A DNA stretch of 64,000 bases, from the NCBI GenBank assembly GCA_038093515.1, contig JBBPSI010000053.1:1-64000 (forward strand), read 5' to 3'. Shown piece after piece: positions 1 to 13,337 of the stretch. The notes beneath the pieces are model-generated. The model saw nothing but the letters and a program-made list of their open reading frames with translations, did no database searches and was not told where the DNA came from. Position 1 is the first letter of the stretch. The number at the start of each line of letters is the position of its first letter. The stretch comes from Butyriboletus loyo. Taxonomy: Eukaryota > Basidiomycota > Agaricomycetes > Boletales > Boletaceae. Made by a program: the position numbers and the translations under genes.

Positions 1-2
1 GT

Positions 3-1353
3 TCCCCTTATTGTAAAGTTATCGCAGATTCTATTTCTTCATCAAACCTTACTTCTTGTTGTACTATAGAGCCTGGAGTTGCTGAAAAAGTACCTGCGGC
101 ATTTCACGACTACTTAGACGTTTTTTCCGAAGACGAGGCAGCAAGAATGCCCAAGAGGAAGCCATGGGATCATGCAATAGATCTCAAACCCGATTTTGTA
201 CCAAAAAAGGGTCGTGTTATCCCCATGTCCGACGAAGAACAAGACCAAATCCGGAGTTTTGTGGAAAAAGAATTAAAAAAGGGTTACATAAGACCGTCAA
301 AATCACCACAGACGGCCCCCGTGTTCTTTATTCCCAAGAAAACAGGAGAAAAGCGATTGGTCATGGACTATCGATATTTAAACAATGGAACCATTAAAAA
401 CGGTTACCCGTTACCCCTTATCCTGCAGTTGATTGATAGGCTTAAAGGTGCCGATATCTTTACTGCACTGGATCTCCGATGGGGATTTAATAACATCTGT
501 ATTAAAGAAGGAGATGAATGGAAAGCTGCATTTGTAACGCCAATCGGAGCTTACGAACCCACCGTTATGTACTTTGGGCTTACCAACTCCCCGCCTACCT
601 TCCAAAATATGATGAACAATATTTTCAACGACATGTATGCTTGCGTCATTATTTATATCGACGACGTTATGATATTCACAAAAGGGAAAACGAGGGCAGA
701 ACATGAGGAAAAAGTAAAAGAAGTACTCCAACGTCTTCGAGAAAATGATCTATATGTAAAACCAGAAAAATGTGTATTGTCTGCGGACAAAGTGGACTTT
801 TTAGGAATGACAGTTTCCAGAAACGGTGTTGAAATGCAGTCGAAGAAAACAGATGCCATCTGAGACTGGCCAATGCCCTCGCGTCTGAAGCAAGTTCAAG
901 CATTCCTGGGACTATGTAACTATTATCGAAGATTCATCGAGGGCTTTTCAGAAATTGCCTGACCCCTCAATAACTTAACGAAAAAAGATACTCCTTTCAA
1001 GTGGGGTAACGACGAACAAATGGTGTTTGACACGCTGAAAAGGAAGTTTCACACAGCGCCCCTATTAGCCTACCCAGATCGAAACAAGGAGATGCGAGTA
1101 GAAACGGATGCTTCGGATATAGCAGTGGGCGCCGTCCTTTCTGTAAAAGGAATGGATGACCTTTGGCGACCCTGTGCATTTCTCTCCCACTCTTTCGATG
1201 CTGCAGAACGGAATTATCCGATTTACGATAAAGAACTGCTGGCAGTAATACACGCCTTGGAAGAATGGCGACACTATTTAATCGGCAGAGAAGGGTTTGA
1301 GATCTGGACTGATCACAAGAACCTTGAGTACTGGAAGAAGCTTGATGCTGTGG
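3..1353 (+). pseudogene. pol, reverse transcriptase and first RNase H copy
   Basis: The frame is open from base 3 and encodes a linker, then a reverse transcriptase with the catalytic YIDD at 654-665. TGA codons at 861-863 and 960-962 lie in the same frame. Their neighbours (DWP and PLNNLTKK) match the usual Ty3/Gypsy context, where arginine is expected, so both are most simply CGA to TGA changes. From 1020 the frame continues into RNase H (YPIYDKELLAVIHALEEW) up to EYWKK at about 1340. There it passes into a second, partial RNase H copy that is interrupted by an inserted LTR at 1354. Confidence 0.9.
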
Positions 1354-2004
1354 TGTTATGCAAGCAACGCACGGTCGAATGCCAGTACGAATACCCTTTC
1401 ACACGAGGTCCCACCACAGTTGCTGCGCTACACAAAGCACAGGCAGAGATGATCTGGAGTTCTAGCTTAATCCTCAACTGTTGCCAGCGAATAGACAAGT
1501 GGTTAAAACTAGGGAATCCTAGTCTAACCACGAGCCCTTTTATATTGTACAAGGATGCGCACAGACCATGCTGTGCGTGTGAGGAACTACTATACATGGA
1601 TAGACTAAAGAAGAGAAGCGCAACGGTGATTAACCACACGAGGCGCGGGGATCAAAAAGAAGAGAAGTAAACGGAGATTAAATACATGTGTCGTGACGTC
1701 ATAGAGTCTAGGCCTGGTCTAGGCCATGACATCATATGCTTAGTCAGCAATGGATCACATGTAAGTTCCCACGATCACGTGCGCTATGTCACGTGACCTT
1801 TGAAGTTGAAATCGACTAAGTCCAAAGTGTACGAAGTGTACGAATAAAATGTTATGATTATAACATGTGGAACGGAATTATCCGATTTACGATAAAGAAC
1901 TGCTGGCAGTAATACATGCCTTAGAGGAATGGCGACATTATCTAATCGGCAGAGAAGGGTTCGAGATCTGGACAGATCACAAGAACCTTGAGTACTGGAA
2001 GAAG
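1193..2004 (+). repeat. Tandem duplication of an RNase H segment
   Basis: Bases 1193-1340 recur as 1341-1353 plus 1871-2004, with the solo LTR inside the second copy. Both copies encode the ERNYPIYDKELLAV to EYWKK stretch and differ at scattered positions. Removing the LTR and one target-site copy makes the second copy continuous with the first. The duplication therefore came before the LTR insertion, or arose by recombination between two related elements. Confidence 0.85.
1354..1865 (-). mobile_element. Solo LTR, antisense, same family as host element
   Basis: The 512-bp segment starts TGTTATG and ends ATTATAACA. It matches the reverse complement of the element's own 3' LTR (4547-5041) across most of its length. 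It is flanked by a 5-bp direct repeat TGTGG at 1349-1353 and 1866-1870, the target-site duplication expected of an LTR element integrase. No internal coding sequence remains, so this is a solo LTR left by LTR-LTR recombination. Paired CACGTG boxes lie at 1776-1781 and 1790-1795, as in the sense-strand LTR. Confidence 0.92.
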
Positions 2005-2589
2005 CCACAAACGCTATCGGGAAGACAAGCACGATGGCATGCGCTTCTCCAGGAATTCAATTATTTATTCATTTACAAACCAGGCTCAACCAATGGCAGA
2101 GCAGATGCGCTATCGCGTCGAGCAGACCACGGTGAAGCCGTTATGGACCATAATACCAATATTACGGTACTTCCACCAAACCTTTTCCTTAATAAAGTTT
2201 CTCTTTCTTCTTCCTTTTATGATACCTTACAAAAAGAATCCGAAAAAGAAAAACAAAAAGAAATACCTGGATTTCATTACGATACAGAACAATCTGTATT
2301 TATTAATGAAAAGAAAAAAGTCTTCGTGCCTAAGGCACTTAGGATACAATTACTTAATATCTGCCATGATTCGCCTATAGCTGGACATTCGGGTCAGGCC
2401 CGAACAGCTCATCTTCTTACACGGCATTTCACATGGCCAGGTGTTACAAAGGACATTAAACATTATGTAGACAGCTGTCAAGCGTGCACCCTCACGAAGG
2501 GTAAGCAAAAAGCACTGGCAGGAAAACTGTTACCACTTCCCACAGCTAGTCATCCATGGGAAGACATTTCCGTTGATTTTGTTACCGGA
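1866..2589 (+). pseudogene. pol, RNase H end and integrase zinc finger
   Basis: This in-frame pol segment starts inside the second RNase H copy and continues through the RNase H end (RADALSRRAD). A spacer follows, then the integrase N-terminal H2C2 zinc finger (CHDSPIAGHSG and YVDSCQACTLTK) and the first residues of the integrase core (WEDISVDFVTG). It stops being coding at 2590, where an unrelated solo LTR is inserted. The frame resumes in register at 3416, once the insertion and one target-site copy are discounted. Confidence 0.9.
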
Positions 2590-3410
2590 TGTTACAGTTT
2601 TACCCCTAAGCGTACCCCACCACTCGTTTTCCCACGCTTACGCGTCCCCGCCGCCCCCGCTGTCTTGCGATGCCGCCCATCGCCCGCTCCCAGTCGCCTA
2701 GTGGACGTCATCCACTTCCCCGCTCGTTCCTGCAAGTCTCAGTGACGCTACACTGAGATAGCCCCTGTCTTGTCGCCCCGTCGGGCCGGACCTTCAGCTG
2801 AGCTGTCGCGTCCCTTCTTCTTTGACCAATGACATTTCTTACATCACGTGACTAGCACGTGACTAGATTACGACGCGTCAGTACCTTCGCGTCGAGACCC
2901 GTATCCAAGGGCTCCGCCGTTCGCGCACCCTTCGCCCTGTGGGGCTCGCCTCATGGACATCGTCACTTCGCCTTCAGCACTTCTTATTCGCTGACGATGT
3001 CGCCATCTTACTCGGAGCATAGCTCCCTCGTTACCGGCACTTTGCCGCTTCCCCTTTCGCCGCTATGACTCAGACAGACTCATAGCCCTTAGCCCTTCGC
3101 TGCCACGCACAGCTCGGTCTGTGCACGATAGACATTAGTATATATACTCGCACTTAGAGTAGTACGAGTTCTTTAGCTAATTCTACGCATCTACCAAGTG
3201 CATAGTAATCTAGCAATATACCCATCTCTTGCCGATAAAGCCGATAAGAGCCTGCTCGATCTCGTCTGGTCGCCACCACACAAGATCTCGCCGACACTTG
3301 CTTTGCAAGACACCCGATAGCGTCGTTCACGCGAGTCGGCCATTTCCTTATTAGGCTCGAGCCCCTAGTCAAGTGCTCGCTGCTAGTTATTGTGCGCTAT
3401 CAGCGTAACA
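2590..3410. mobile_element. Solo LTR of a second family, inside integrase
   Basis: The 821-bp insertion starts TGTTACAG and ends GCGTAACA, so its ends form an inverted repeat (TGTTAC/GTAACA). It is flanked by a 5-bp direct repeat CCGGA at 2585-2589 and 3411-3415. Its sequence differs from the host element's LTR, so it is a different family. It contains a CCAAT box at 2826-2830 and two CACGTG boxes at 2845-2850 and 2856-2861. No coding capacity is recognisable; short frames inside are incidental. Confidence 0.92.
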
Positions 3411-4537
3411 CCGGACTTCCTTCTTCGAACGGCTTTGATGCCATCTGTACGATAGTGGATCGCTTCTCCAAAGAAGTCGTTTATGTCCCTTGTAAGATGA
3501 CTACCTCTTCTAAGGAGTTAGCAGTTATTTTTAGAGACAATGTTTGGTGCGTTCACGGACTCCCTTGTACTATAGTTTCAGATCGTGGACCCCAGTTTGT
3601 ATCGGACTTTACCATGGAGCTTTGCAAGCTTCTTGGCATTTCCCAGAAGATCTCTACGGCGTACCATCCGCAATCTGATGGACAAACCGAACAGATAAAT
3701 AGGGAGATGGAACAATATTTACGTACCTACGTGGCTAAAAAACAAGAAGCTTGGGCCGATTGGATCAAGATCGCCCAGTTCAACCATAATAATTCCCTCA
3801 CCACTGCCACGGGTACAATTCCATTCTCTATCACACGTAATTATTATCCTAGAGTTGGGTTCGAAAAGTCTTCCAACACGCTAGCCGGAGATTTCGCACG
3901 CAGTGCCGGGAAAGCACATGCCGAGGTTAAAGAAGCATTGGAGGAAGCTCGCAAGCGCATGGTATCGCAGGCCGATAATAGACGATCGGATGCGCCCGAT
4001 TACAAAGTGGGAGATAGTGTGTGGCTTAGTACGGAGAACCTTAAACTGCCGTACACTGCACGAAAACTCACACAGCGTTGGATTGGTCCTTATCGGATCA
4101 AGGCACTCAAACCAAACGCTGTCGAACTTCAGCTGCCGAGCAGCATGCGGATTCATCCCGTAGTCAACATTTCTCGGGTTAAACCCTACCGAGAAACCCT
4201 TCCAGGACAGCCCGTTCTACGTCCAGACCCAGTCAATGTCACGGATGAAGGATACTCGGAATTCGAGGTTGATTACATAGTCGCATCACGGATGAAGCGC
4301 AGGAAGTTGGAGTATTTAGTGCACTGGAGGGGCTATGATGAAACGGATCGCACGTGGGAACCAGTATCCAATCTGGAAAATTCGCAGGACGTAATCACGG
4401 ATTATCACCATGCCCACCCTTCCGCCCCTCGACCCCTTCGTGGCCTATCACTTTTTGAATTTTCTTCTCTGTTTAAAGAGTACGGTCCTGAGCACGGAAC
4501 TCCCTATCAAGGAACTCGCTTGGAATACGAGTCCTAG
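3411..4537 (+). pseudogene. pol, integrase core and chromodomain
   Basis: After the second LTR the frame resumes with the integrase catalytic core. The first Asp lies in TIVDRFSKE, the second in VSDRGPQF and the Glu in DGQTEQINREME, giving the DDE triad. The GPY/F-like region (RWIGPYRI) and a C-terminal chromodomain (FEVDYIVASRM, YLVHWRGYDETDRTWEP, about 4256-4420) follow. The stop is TAG at 4535-4537. This 3' portion has no internal stops, so it may have been inactivated only recently. Confidence 0.93.
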
Positions 4538-4546
4538 GGGGGGAGG
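4537..4546 (+). other. Polypurine tract
   Basis: The purine run GGGGGGGAGG lies directly before the TG that begins the 3' LTR. This is the position used to prime plus-strand DNA synthesis in LTR retrotransposons. It overlaps the last base of the pol stop codon. Confidence 0.85.
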
Positions 4547-5041
4547 TGTTATAATTGTATCTCTTATAACTATCTTTTGCATTCGGACTTCGTCATATTT
4601 CTCTTTCAAAGGTCACGTGACTTAGTGCACGTGATCGTGGGATTATACATGTGACCACAAGCTGACTAAGCATATGATGTCATGGTCCAGACTGGCCCAG
4701 ACTCTATGACGTCACGCCTCATGTATTTAATCTCCGTTTGCTTCTCTTCTTTTTGATCACCGTCGACTTCTATTTCTCATCATCGTCGACCCGTGACTCA
4801 CTTCGTATATACTTGTATAGTAACTAGTCTCACGCACTGCTTGGTCTGTGCACATTCCCTTGTAATATAAAAGGGCTTGTGGTTGCGGCTAGGATTCCCT
4901 AGCTTTAACCACTTGTCTATTTCGCTGGCAACAGTTGAGAGATTAAGGTCTAAGCTATTCCTCATTACCATCGCCAGTACTTGTGTAGTACTGCAACAGT
5001 TGCGGAACCTTGTGTGCCTTGATAACTTCGTTGTCATAACA
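4547..5041 (+). repeat. 3' LTR of the chromovirus
   Basis: This 495-bp LTR starts TGTTATAATTG and ends TTGTCATAACA. It includes a TATA-like TATTTAAT near 4733 and paired CACGTG boxes at 4614-4619 and 4628-4633. The antisense solo LTR at 1354-1865 is a diverged relative. The short frames on both strands here are incidental. Confidence 0.93.
4614..4633. promoter_or_regulatory. Paired CACGTG (E-box-like) motifs in the LTR
   Basis: Two CACGTG hexamers with starts 14 bp apart lie upstream of the LTR's TATA-like sequence. The diverged antisense LTR keeps the same pair at the same 14-bp spacing. The unrelated LTR at 2590-3410 has a pair 11 bp apart. CACGTG is the core bound by bHLH factors such as Cbf1 in fungi; use by a host factor is inferred. 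Confidence 0.5.
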
Positions 5042-6250
5042 CATAACCTTTCGGAATTGGTAAAGTCTGAGCAGGCGCACCAAGGGCAACGAAGGATGCA
5101 AGGGTAAACCTATCAGTGGAAAGACTCACTGATAATACGAGAGTGAGAGTATCACAAACAGAGTATAAGGAGCAAGGCTCAACTTAGAGATATCGCAGTA
5201 GTGATGATAGAACTGAAAGATCTAGAGAAAAGCAACAAGCAATAAGGGCTGTCTTATATACAGTACATGAGTGTTTGTACTTATGTTCTGTATAGTACCT
5301 TTATAAGGTATAGTATGAAATACATGATGATATGATAGAGATAAGAGATAAGACTAAGCATATCATCCAATAGCATATCGTCCAATAGCATATCGTCCAA
5401 TAGCATAATAAGAGCTATTTGTAATGTGATAAGCATGACAGAGTCTAGACAATGATGTCATATAGACTCATCTAGAAACATAGTGGCTGTAAGTGAAATA
5501 CAGAAATAGAACACTACCGTTTCAACAGCAACAGCCTGCTGTGGATCTAGACCTGCATTGAGGAAAGGTTGGCATTCTTCTTCAAAGTCTTCAGAGGCAT
5601 AATCTGGTAAGCGAGCAAAGTTTGGGTCATCCATCAGGAGGAAATGAGAGGGGACAAGAACTAAAGAGTGACTTTCAAAAGAATGCAGACAGCGAAAGAC
5701 GAAGAACGTGTGGAACTGCCGCACTACAGAGCTGGATGCAGCAAGCTGAGTCCGCGGGTGGCGAGAAGCAAAAGAGACAGCGCCATCTCGTTAGCTCATG
5801 CACGGACTAAACTCTAGGAAAGTCACGTGCCTCGACTGACCTAGAGCGCCATCAAGCCTTATTATGCACTTCCCCTCAATATTTGTGATTGTGCAATATG
5901 TTCTGTGTATCATAATGTCCCTTTGCCTCGTGTGTTGACCTTGAACATTTTGCCATCGTGGCGACGGAGTGAATTGCCAACTGCCATCCTCGCAAATATC
6001 CTGTTGCTCAGTAGAGGTCTGCCGAACGTTGATAAAACTCTGTTGCAACGTTGACAAGCCGACTCCAGACTCTCATTCAATCATGTCACCGGTGATAGAT
6101 CAATATTCAATCTTCCTCCGTGTCGACGTCAGCTTCAGGTTGCGGCTGAGATTGGGATCGCATCGGAGTGACGTTGTCGCGCTCGAACCGGGACTTCGCA
6201 TCAGCCTCCTGAATTATGCGTGAAGCTTCCAGCACCTCATGCTTCACCCT
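5042..6250. other. Spacer with no recognisable gene
   Basis: No convincing gene was found. An 88-codon frame at 5458-5724 on the minus strand has an acidic stretch (MDDPNFARLPDYASEDFEEE) that could be a remnant of a retroelement gag-like protein. It lacks a domain I recognise and has no continuation. The AT-rich part at 5250-5450 carries short repeats. Confidence 0.5.
5359..5403 (+). repeat. 15-bp tandem repeat, three copies
   Basis: Three direct copies of CATATCRTCCAATAG lie end to end at 5359-5373, 5374-5388 and 5389-5403. The second and third are identical; the first has A where they have G. Confidence 0.9.
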
Positions 6251-6327
6251 TTTATTCCCATTTCATCCCCACCCTCGTTCTTCCTAGGCCATCGTTTTTC
6301 GCAGGCCTACCCGACCCTTCGATCACC

Positions 6328-6627
6328 TCAGCGCTCCATCTCTGCCTGTTCCCCACCGTTGCGAAGGCCACCTTCGGACACACCCTCTTTCGCCAGTTCC
6401 TCCGGCGTCCGTATGGGCGCCACCATATCCGGCTGCTCCTCAAACGACTCCTTGAACGACGCCACGGCGCGTGAATGGAAAGGCGAGGCAACTCCGTTTG
6501 CACAAAGCGAGGAACAGGCGGGGAAGTTGGGGACGTCAGAAGCGAAGAGAAGGAATCCTGAGGACGAAGAATACCCATTTCCCGAGTGACGAATTCTCCA
6601 AAGGTGGCGTTCTTGTGCTACCGACAC
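6328..6627 (-). pseudogene. Remnant sharing a peptide with 35242-35701
   Basis: The minus-strand reading contains FEEQPDMVAPIRTPEELAKE. A near-identical peptide is read from the plus strand at about 35580-35650 (FEEQLDMVAPIQTPEELAKE), and the DNA similarity extends over roughly 6290-6530. Amino-acid conservation in one frame suggests a former coding sequence. Both copies are frameshifted relative to their flanks. I do not recognise the family. It lies upstream of WD40 copy 1, as the other lies near WD40 copy 3, so it may have travelled with that unit. Confidence 0.4.
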
Positions 6628-7045
6628 ATCAAAATTTATGCATCGTATTTATGGGTTGTGAATTCGTCGACTCAATCAGGATGCGACGCTGTCCACTCCG
6701 CAGAGGTCATCGAACCAGGTGAAGTCGGTGACGAAGCTCATCTATGTTCATCGAGGCTGCATTCCACCCAATTAACAATAGTAAACACACGATGATTGAT
6801 GCGCGGGGAAATCCTATGACAGCTGACGTCGCCATGTGCATCCGTCGTGAACTGAGCCCTGCAGCCAAGATATTACGAGCACTCACGAGGTAAGACTATC
6901 CGCGGCAACGAAGGCGAGTTTCACCAGTGTCGATCGACTGTCAAGTCTTCGAAATGAGATCGCGTAGATGGGATCCGAGCAAGGATAAGCGCCAAAGACA
7001 CGAGGGACCCGCGTGCGCAGACCATTTCGAGAATAAGGAAACGTG

Positions 7046-7053
7046 TTTATACA
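7046..7053 (+). promoter_or_regulatory. TATA-like element of WD40 copy 1
   Basis: TTTATACA sits about 160 bp before the ATG at 7213. The surrounding GTTTATACAGCAA is conserved upstream of the array copies, for example in reverse orientation near 33470, 45235 and 49815. Conservation in otherwise drifting non-coding DNA supports a core-promoter role. Confidence 0.5.
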
Positions 7054-7212
7054 GCAACTGTGCGCACCTCGAGTAAACCAACAACACCTTGTTCCTCGAC
7101 ATTTCAATACCGACAATTGTGTACCATTAGCGAGAATGTCGTCAATGAATGCTGGTGTGTAGCAGCTCCCAGGAGTCGTTGGGCAATACTGACATTTCAG
7201 TAAGACCAAACG

Positions 7213-8877
7213 ATGATACTTGACACTGGTCGCTCTGATTCGGTGAGGGGAGTTACATTCCAGCCTGATGGAAAGCATCTCGTGGGCGGGAATGAAGATG
7301 GGATTCGGCGATGGCGACTTGAAGATGGTCGAGAGGTCGCAAAGCAAACAGAAATGACATTGAAAGCCATTTCTGTTTCGAGGGACGACAAATGGATAGT
7401 TTGTGGGACCCAACGTGGGGCACATGTGTGGGATACAGAGATGCATGAAAAGGTCATCGAGGTGGAGGGCACAAACTGGGTGTGTGCAGTCGATGTCTCC
7501 CCTGATTCGACCAGCTTTGCCACAGGGACTGTGGACAACCAAGCGAGCGTTTGGAGCATATCAACTGGGGAGAGACTCGTCGGCCCACTCGAACACGATA
7601 ATTCAGTCTTCGGAATCAGATTCTGTCCCAATGGCGACCGCATCGCCACTGCCTGCTATGTAGGCTCTAGCATCCGCATCTTTGACAGTGGCAATGGGGA
7701 CGAGCTCATCAATATCAAGACTCACGAACTTCCTGGCGATCTTCTGGCCACTCCACTTGCTTGGTCAAGTGATGGTCAGCACGTTTTTTCTACATTCAAC
7801 GACAACAAAATCAGGTCCTTTGACGTGTCCACTGGCTCCCAGCTTGCTGAATCATTGGTTCTCCATGACGGCAATGACAACGTTCTCTCTATCGCTCTGG
7901 CCGTCAACGGAAAATTCATTGTTACATTTGCTCGCTATTCAATCTTGTTCCTCGACACCTCGACACTGACTCAAATAGGGGATGTCATTGAGGATAGCAA
8001 ACAGACAGTATGGTCAATTGCTGTTTCCCCAGACAGCAGCTGTGTCGCAGCTGGAAGAGAAGATGGCAAAATTGACATTCATGATCTCAGCAAGACTCTC
8101 CCTGAGGTGTATGGTCCTTTTCATGTAAGTATTTGTGCCGCATCATAGTCCTGACATGTCAGATAAACCCCAGTCTGCTGTTCTGTCAAAATATGTAGAC
8201 ATCCACTCCTGAGGAAGTACAGCAAGACGAACAACCATCCACATCAGCAGTAAGAGTTTACCATTCCGTCACCAAAACAACTGCACTGACTCCATTGCGT
8301 GCATACAACAGGGAGCTCCTGGGAATTCCGGTCCACTCAAGTCTAAGGGACGCAGCAAAGACGACGATGACGATCTCAACGTACGTGTTTGTTCGTTTCT
8401 CCCTAGAAGCACATTTTCATGATGGCATAGGTCGAGGTGCCGTCGAACACGCCCGCTCCTCAATCATTCAACTATGACGAGGTTGGTGATCGCTTTTATT
8501 CTTCTCTTCCCTCCGTGTTGACGCTGCTGAAGGCACCATCCCCGACCTCCTCGCCCTCCCATGCGGCACGTGTAGATGAAAATCTCAGCACTGTTGACTC
8601 ACCCCAGGGCCCTTCAATATTCAAAAAGTGGCTACAGAGGAAGAAAAACAAGGACACCACATTACATAACCCCGATCGACCCTCTGGAAAGTCGCACCAG
8701 CCCGTCGATCGTCGATCACCCTCCCACTCCCCGGTGAGAGTGGATGCCGCAAACGAAGGACCTTCGTGGATGGCTGCAGGTCAACGTCGACGCGTGAGTG
8801 CTCCTTGATACACGGATGGATATCATGTGTCTAACATATTTTCTCAGCGAGTGGTCGCGAAACCCGTCGTGAAATAG
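7213..8877 (+). CDS. WD40-repeat protein, copy 1 (premature stop in tail)
   Basis: The first exon (7213 to about 8124, donor GTAAGT) encodes about 300 residues of WD40 blades, with repeated 'SxDxxxxAxGxxDGxxxxW'-like units such as FQPDGKHLVGGNEDGIRRWR and ISVSRDDKWIVCG. Spliced tail exons follow, carrying TPEEVQQDEQPSTS, a basic/acidic stretch (KSKGRSKDDDDD), QSFNYDE and GPSIFKKWLQRKKNKD. These resemble a disordered, charged region. In this copy a TAG at 8875-8877 replaces the glutamine codon seen in copy 5. The protein would lose its last part, which stays readable to a TGA at 9273-9275 (DQHEQGEGDATLAIRLPAW). Function is unknown; WD40 propellers usually act as protein-binding scaffolds. ATG 7213 is chosen because TAA precedes it in frame. 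The other five copies lie at 31-50 kb on the opposite strand. Confidence 0.75.
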
Positions 8878-9275
8878 CAGGTTCGTTATTCCTTGAAGCT
8901 GTGCGCAGGCACTCATCACACGTTGCAGCGCAAATCGCCCGCCAAGGTTGCTGTTACCAAGCGCCCCAATACCGATGTGTCTCATAGTGGACAAGGTCCT
9001 GCGGATCCAAACGAAACTGGCCCAGTGCGTTTTTTTCTGGTGATGGCAGAGCTCGTCACGACAGCTCACGTCCTATTAGGCGCAACAAGGGAACGATCCA
9101 TCTCAACTTTCGGTCACGAGGGTCCATGTAATGGTGCGTGTAGTTTGCTTTAGTTTCGATTCTGACACTCAAGGTGGATCAGCATGAACAAGGAGAAGGC
9201 GATGCCACCCTTGCGATCAGGCTACCCGCGTGGATGTTCTGTATTCGCTCAGGTGCACACGATGAGACCCATTGA

Positions 9276-9945
9276 TTCGGGTGATTCCATGTCGACTTGG
9301 GAGTATGTGTACTCTCTGAATTTGTGTCGCTTGCCACACTAGATTGGGTCCTAATAACCTCGTCCGCGATCGAGTTCGTCGGGGTATTCACTCAGCTGAC
9401 ATTGGCACAGTCTACAGCAAGTCGGAATTAGAGTTGTTGCAAACCTTCAGAGTGTCTACTAAGACGAGCATGTGCGATATCGCCTTTCCAGCACGGTACT
9501 CTGTCATGCTGCGACCTGGTGAAACAACACTCTTCCTCCATGTACTACTATCTTTTGCAACTCTGCCCAATCACCTAAACACTTCATCCAGCGAGAATTC
9601 AGGCAACATCTTGCTTTGGGGCTGGCTGGTGGTCGGGTGTAGCACGGGCACCGTGGCGGCGACCAACCAGCCCTTTTCGGCCAGCGTCGATATAACCCGA
9701 TCTACGAGTCGATCCAAGGACGTCTAGAGAAAGTAGATATACGAACAGAACATACAGGTACTCATATCGACGACAGCGAGCATATCAAGAGAATCATAAA
9801 ACGGATCTGATAAGTTGGCGGGACGAGAGGCACAACAACAGTGCTGCGAGCTCGACCGCCGGACGTTCACGAGAAAGACATGAGTCGAAAGAGAAACAAG
9901 AATCGCAGAAAGAAGCGGTCGATAGCAAAAAGAGTGTCGTCCAAC
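9276..9945 (+). repeat. Conserved 3' flank of the WD40 unit
   Basis: This non-coding stretch after WD40 copy 1 is colinear with the reverse complement of about 30680-31340, and in part with 47140-47670. Shared landmarks include the segment around TAGATTGGGTCCTAA, a CACCTAAACACT block and GTCGATCCAAGGA near 9711. It shows that the duplicated block extends well beyond the coding region. A frame without an ATG is open from about 9750 to 10132 through the end of this block, with a Lys/Glu/Ser-rich peptide; I do not claim it as a gene. Confidence 0.6.
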
Positions 9946-10191
9946 TAAAAGAAGTCGTTAAAGCGCGTCCAAGTCATCCGCGCATTGTCTATGAGCGCGT
10001 CTCCCTGTACCTGGACAGTGGCCGTGCTCTCCAAGGCGACCCTCCTGTATTCTGCACATTCTGGCAGGTCGTTGTGACCAACAGTGCACCAAACGATTGT
10101 CGCAGTCGAGCCATACTCGATACCGATCTATAAGCCTACCTCCTTGAGAAGTTGGAGGTCGGCATGCGGAAATTATTATGTCATTTGGGAT
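9946..10191. other. Spacer at the edge of the duplicated block
   Basis: No gene is recognised. Similarity to the WD40-unit flank fades here, and the last exon of PRP43 begins at 10192 on the opposite strand. Confidence 0.4.
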
Positions 10192-13155
<2,964 letters not shown>

Positions 13156-13337
13156 TACAAAAGCGCGTGCAGAGAAAAGGTAACGGTGAGCAACTGAAAG
13201 TACTTTGATTTAATTGACGATTCCCATGTTGTCGTGTGGTCGAGGAACGAGGGGTAAGTCTATTACTAAGGCAATATATTACATAACAAGGATATGGACG
13301 TCACATGTCACATTCCACCTTTCTTGTTTCTTATATT

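Larger units (their letters stand above)
1..5041 (+). mobile_element. Ty3/Gypsy chromovirus, 3' part, decayed
   Basis: This is the 3' portion of an LTR retrotransposon of the Ty3/Gypsy group. The order reverse transcriptase, RNase H, integrase zinc finger, integrase core, chromodomain, polypurine tract and 3' LTR is all visible. The pol frame is already open at the left edge, so the 5' LTR, gag and protease lie outside the window. The copy cannot be autonomous: two nonsense codons lie after the RT domain, a piece of RNase H is duplicated, and two solo LTRs have landed inside pol. The chromodomain after the integrase places it among chromoviruses, a group common in fungi. Confidence 0.95.

Noticed and set aside
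2590..3410. Insertion in integrase taken as an intron or host gene
   Set aside because: TG..CA termini with inverted ends and a 5-bp CCGGA target duplication identify a solo LTR.
6883..7649. Long minus-strand frames opposite WD40 copy 1
   Set aside because: They mirror the coding strand of the WD40 exon; the WD40 reading has clear repeat motifs and conserved paralogues.
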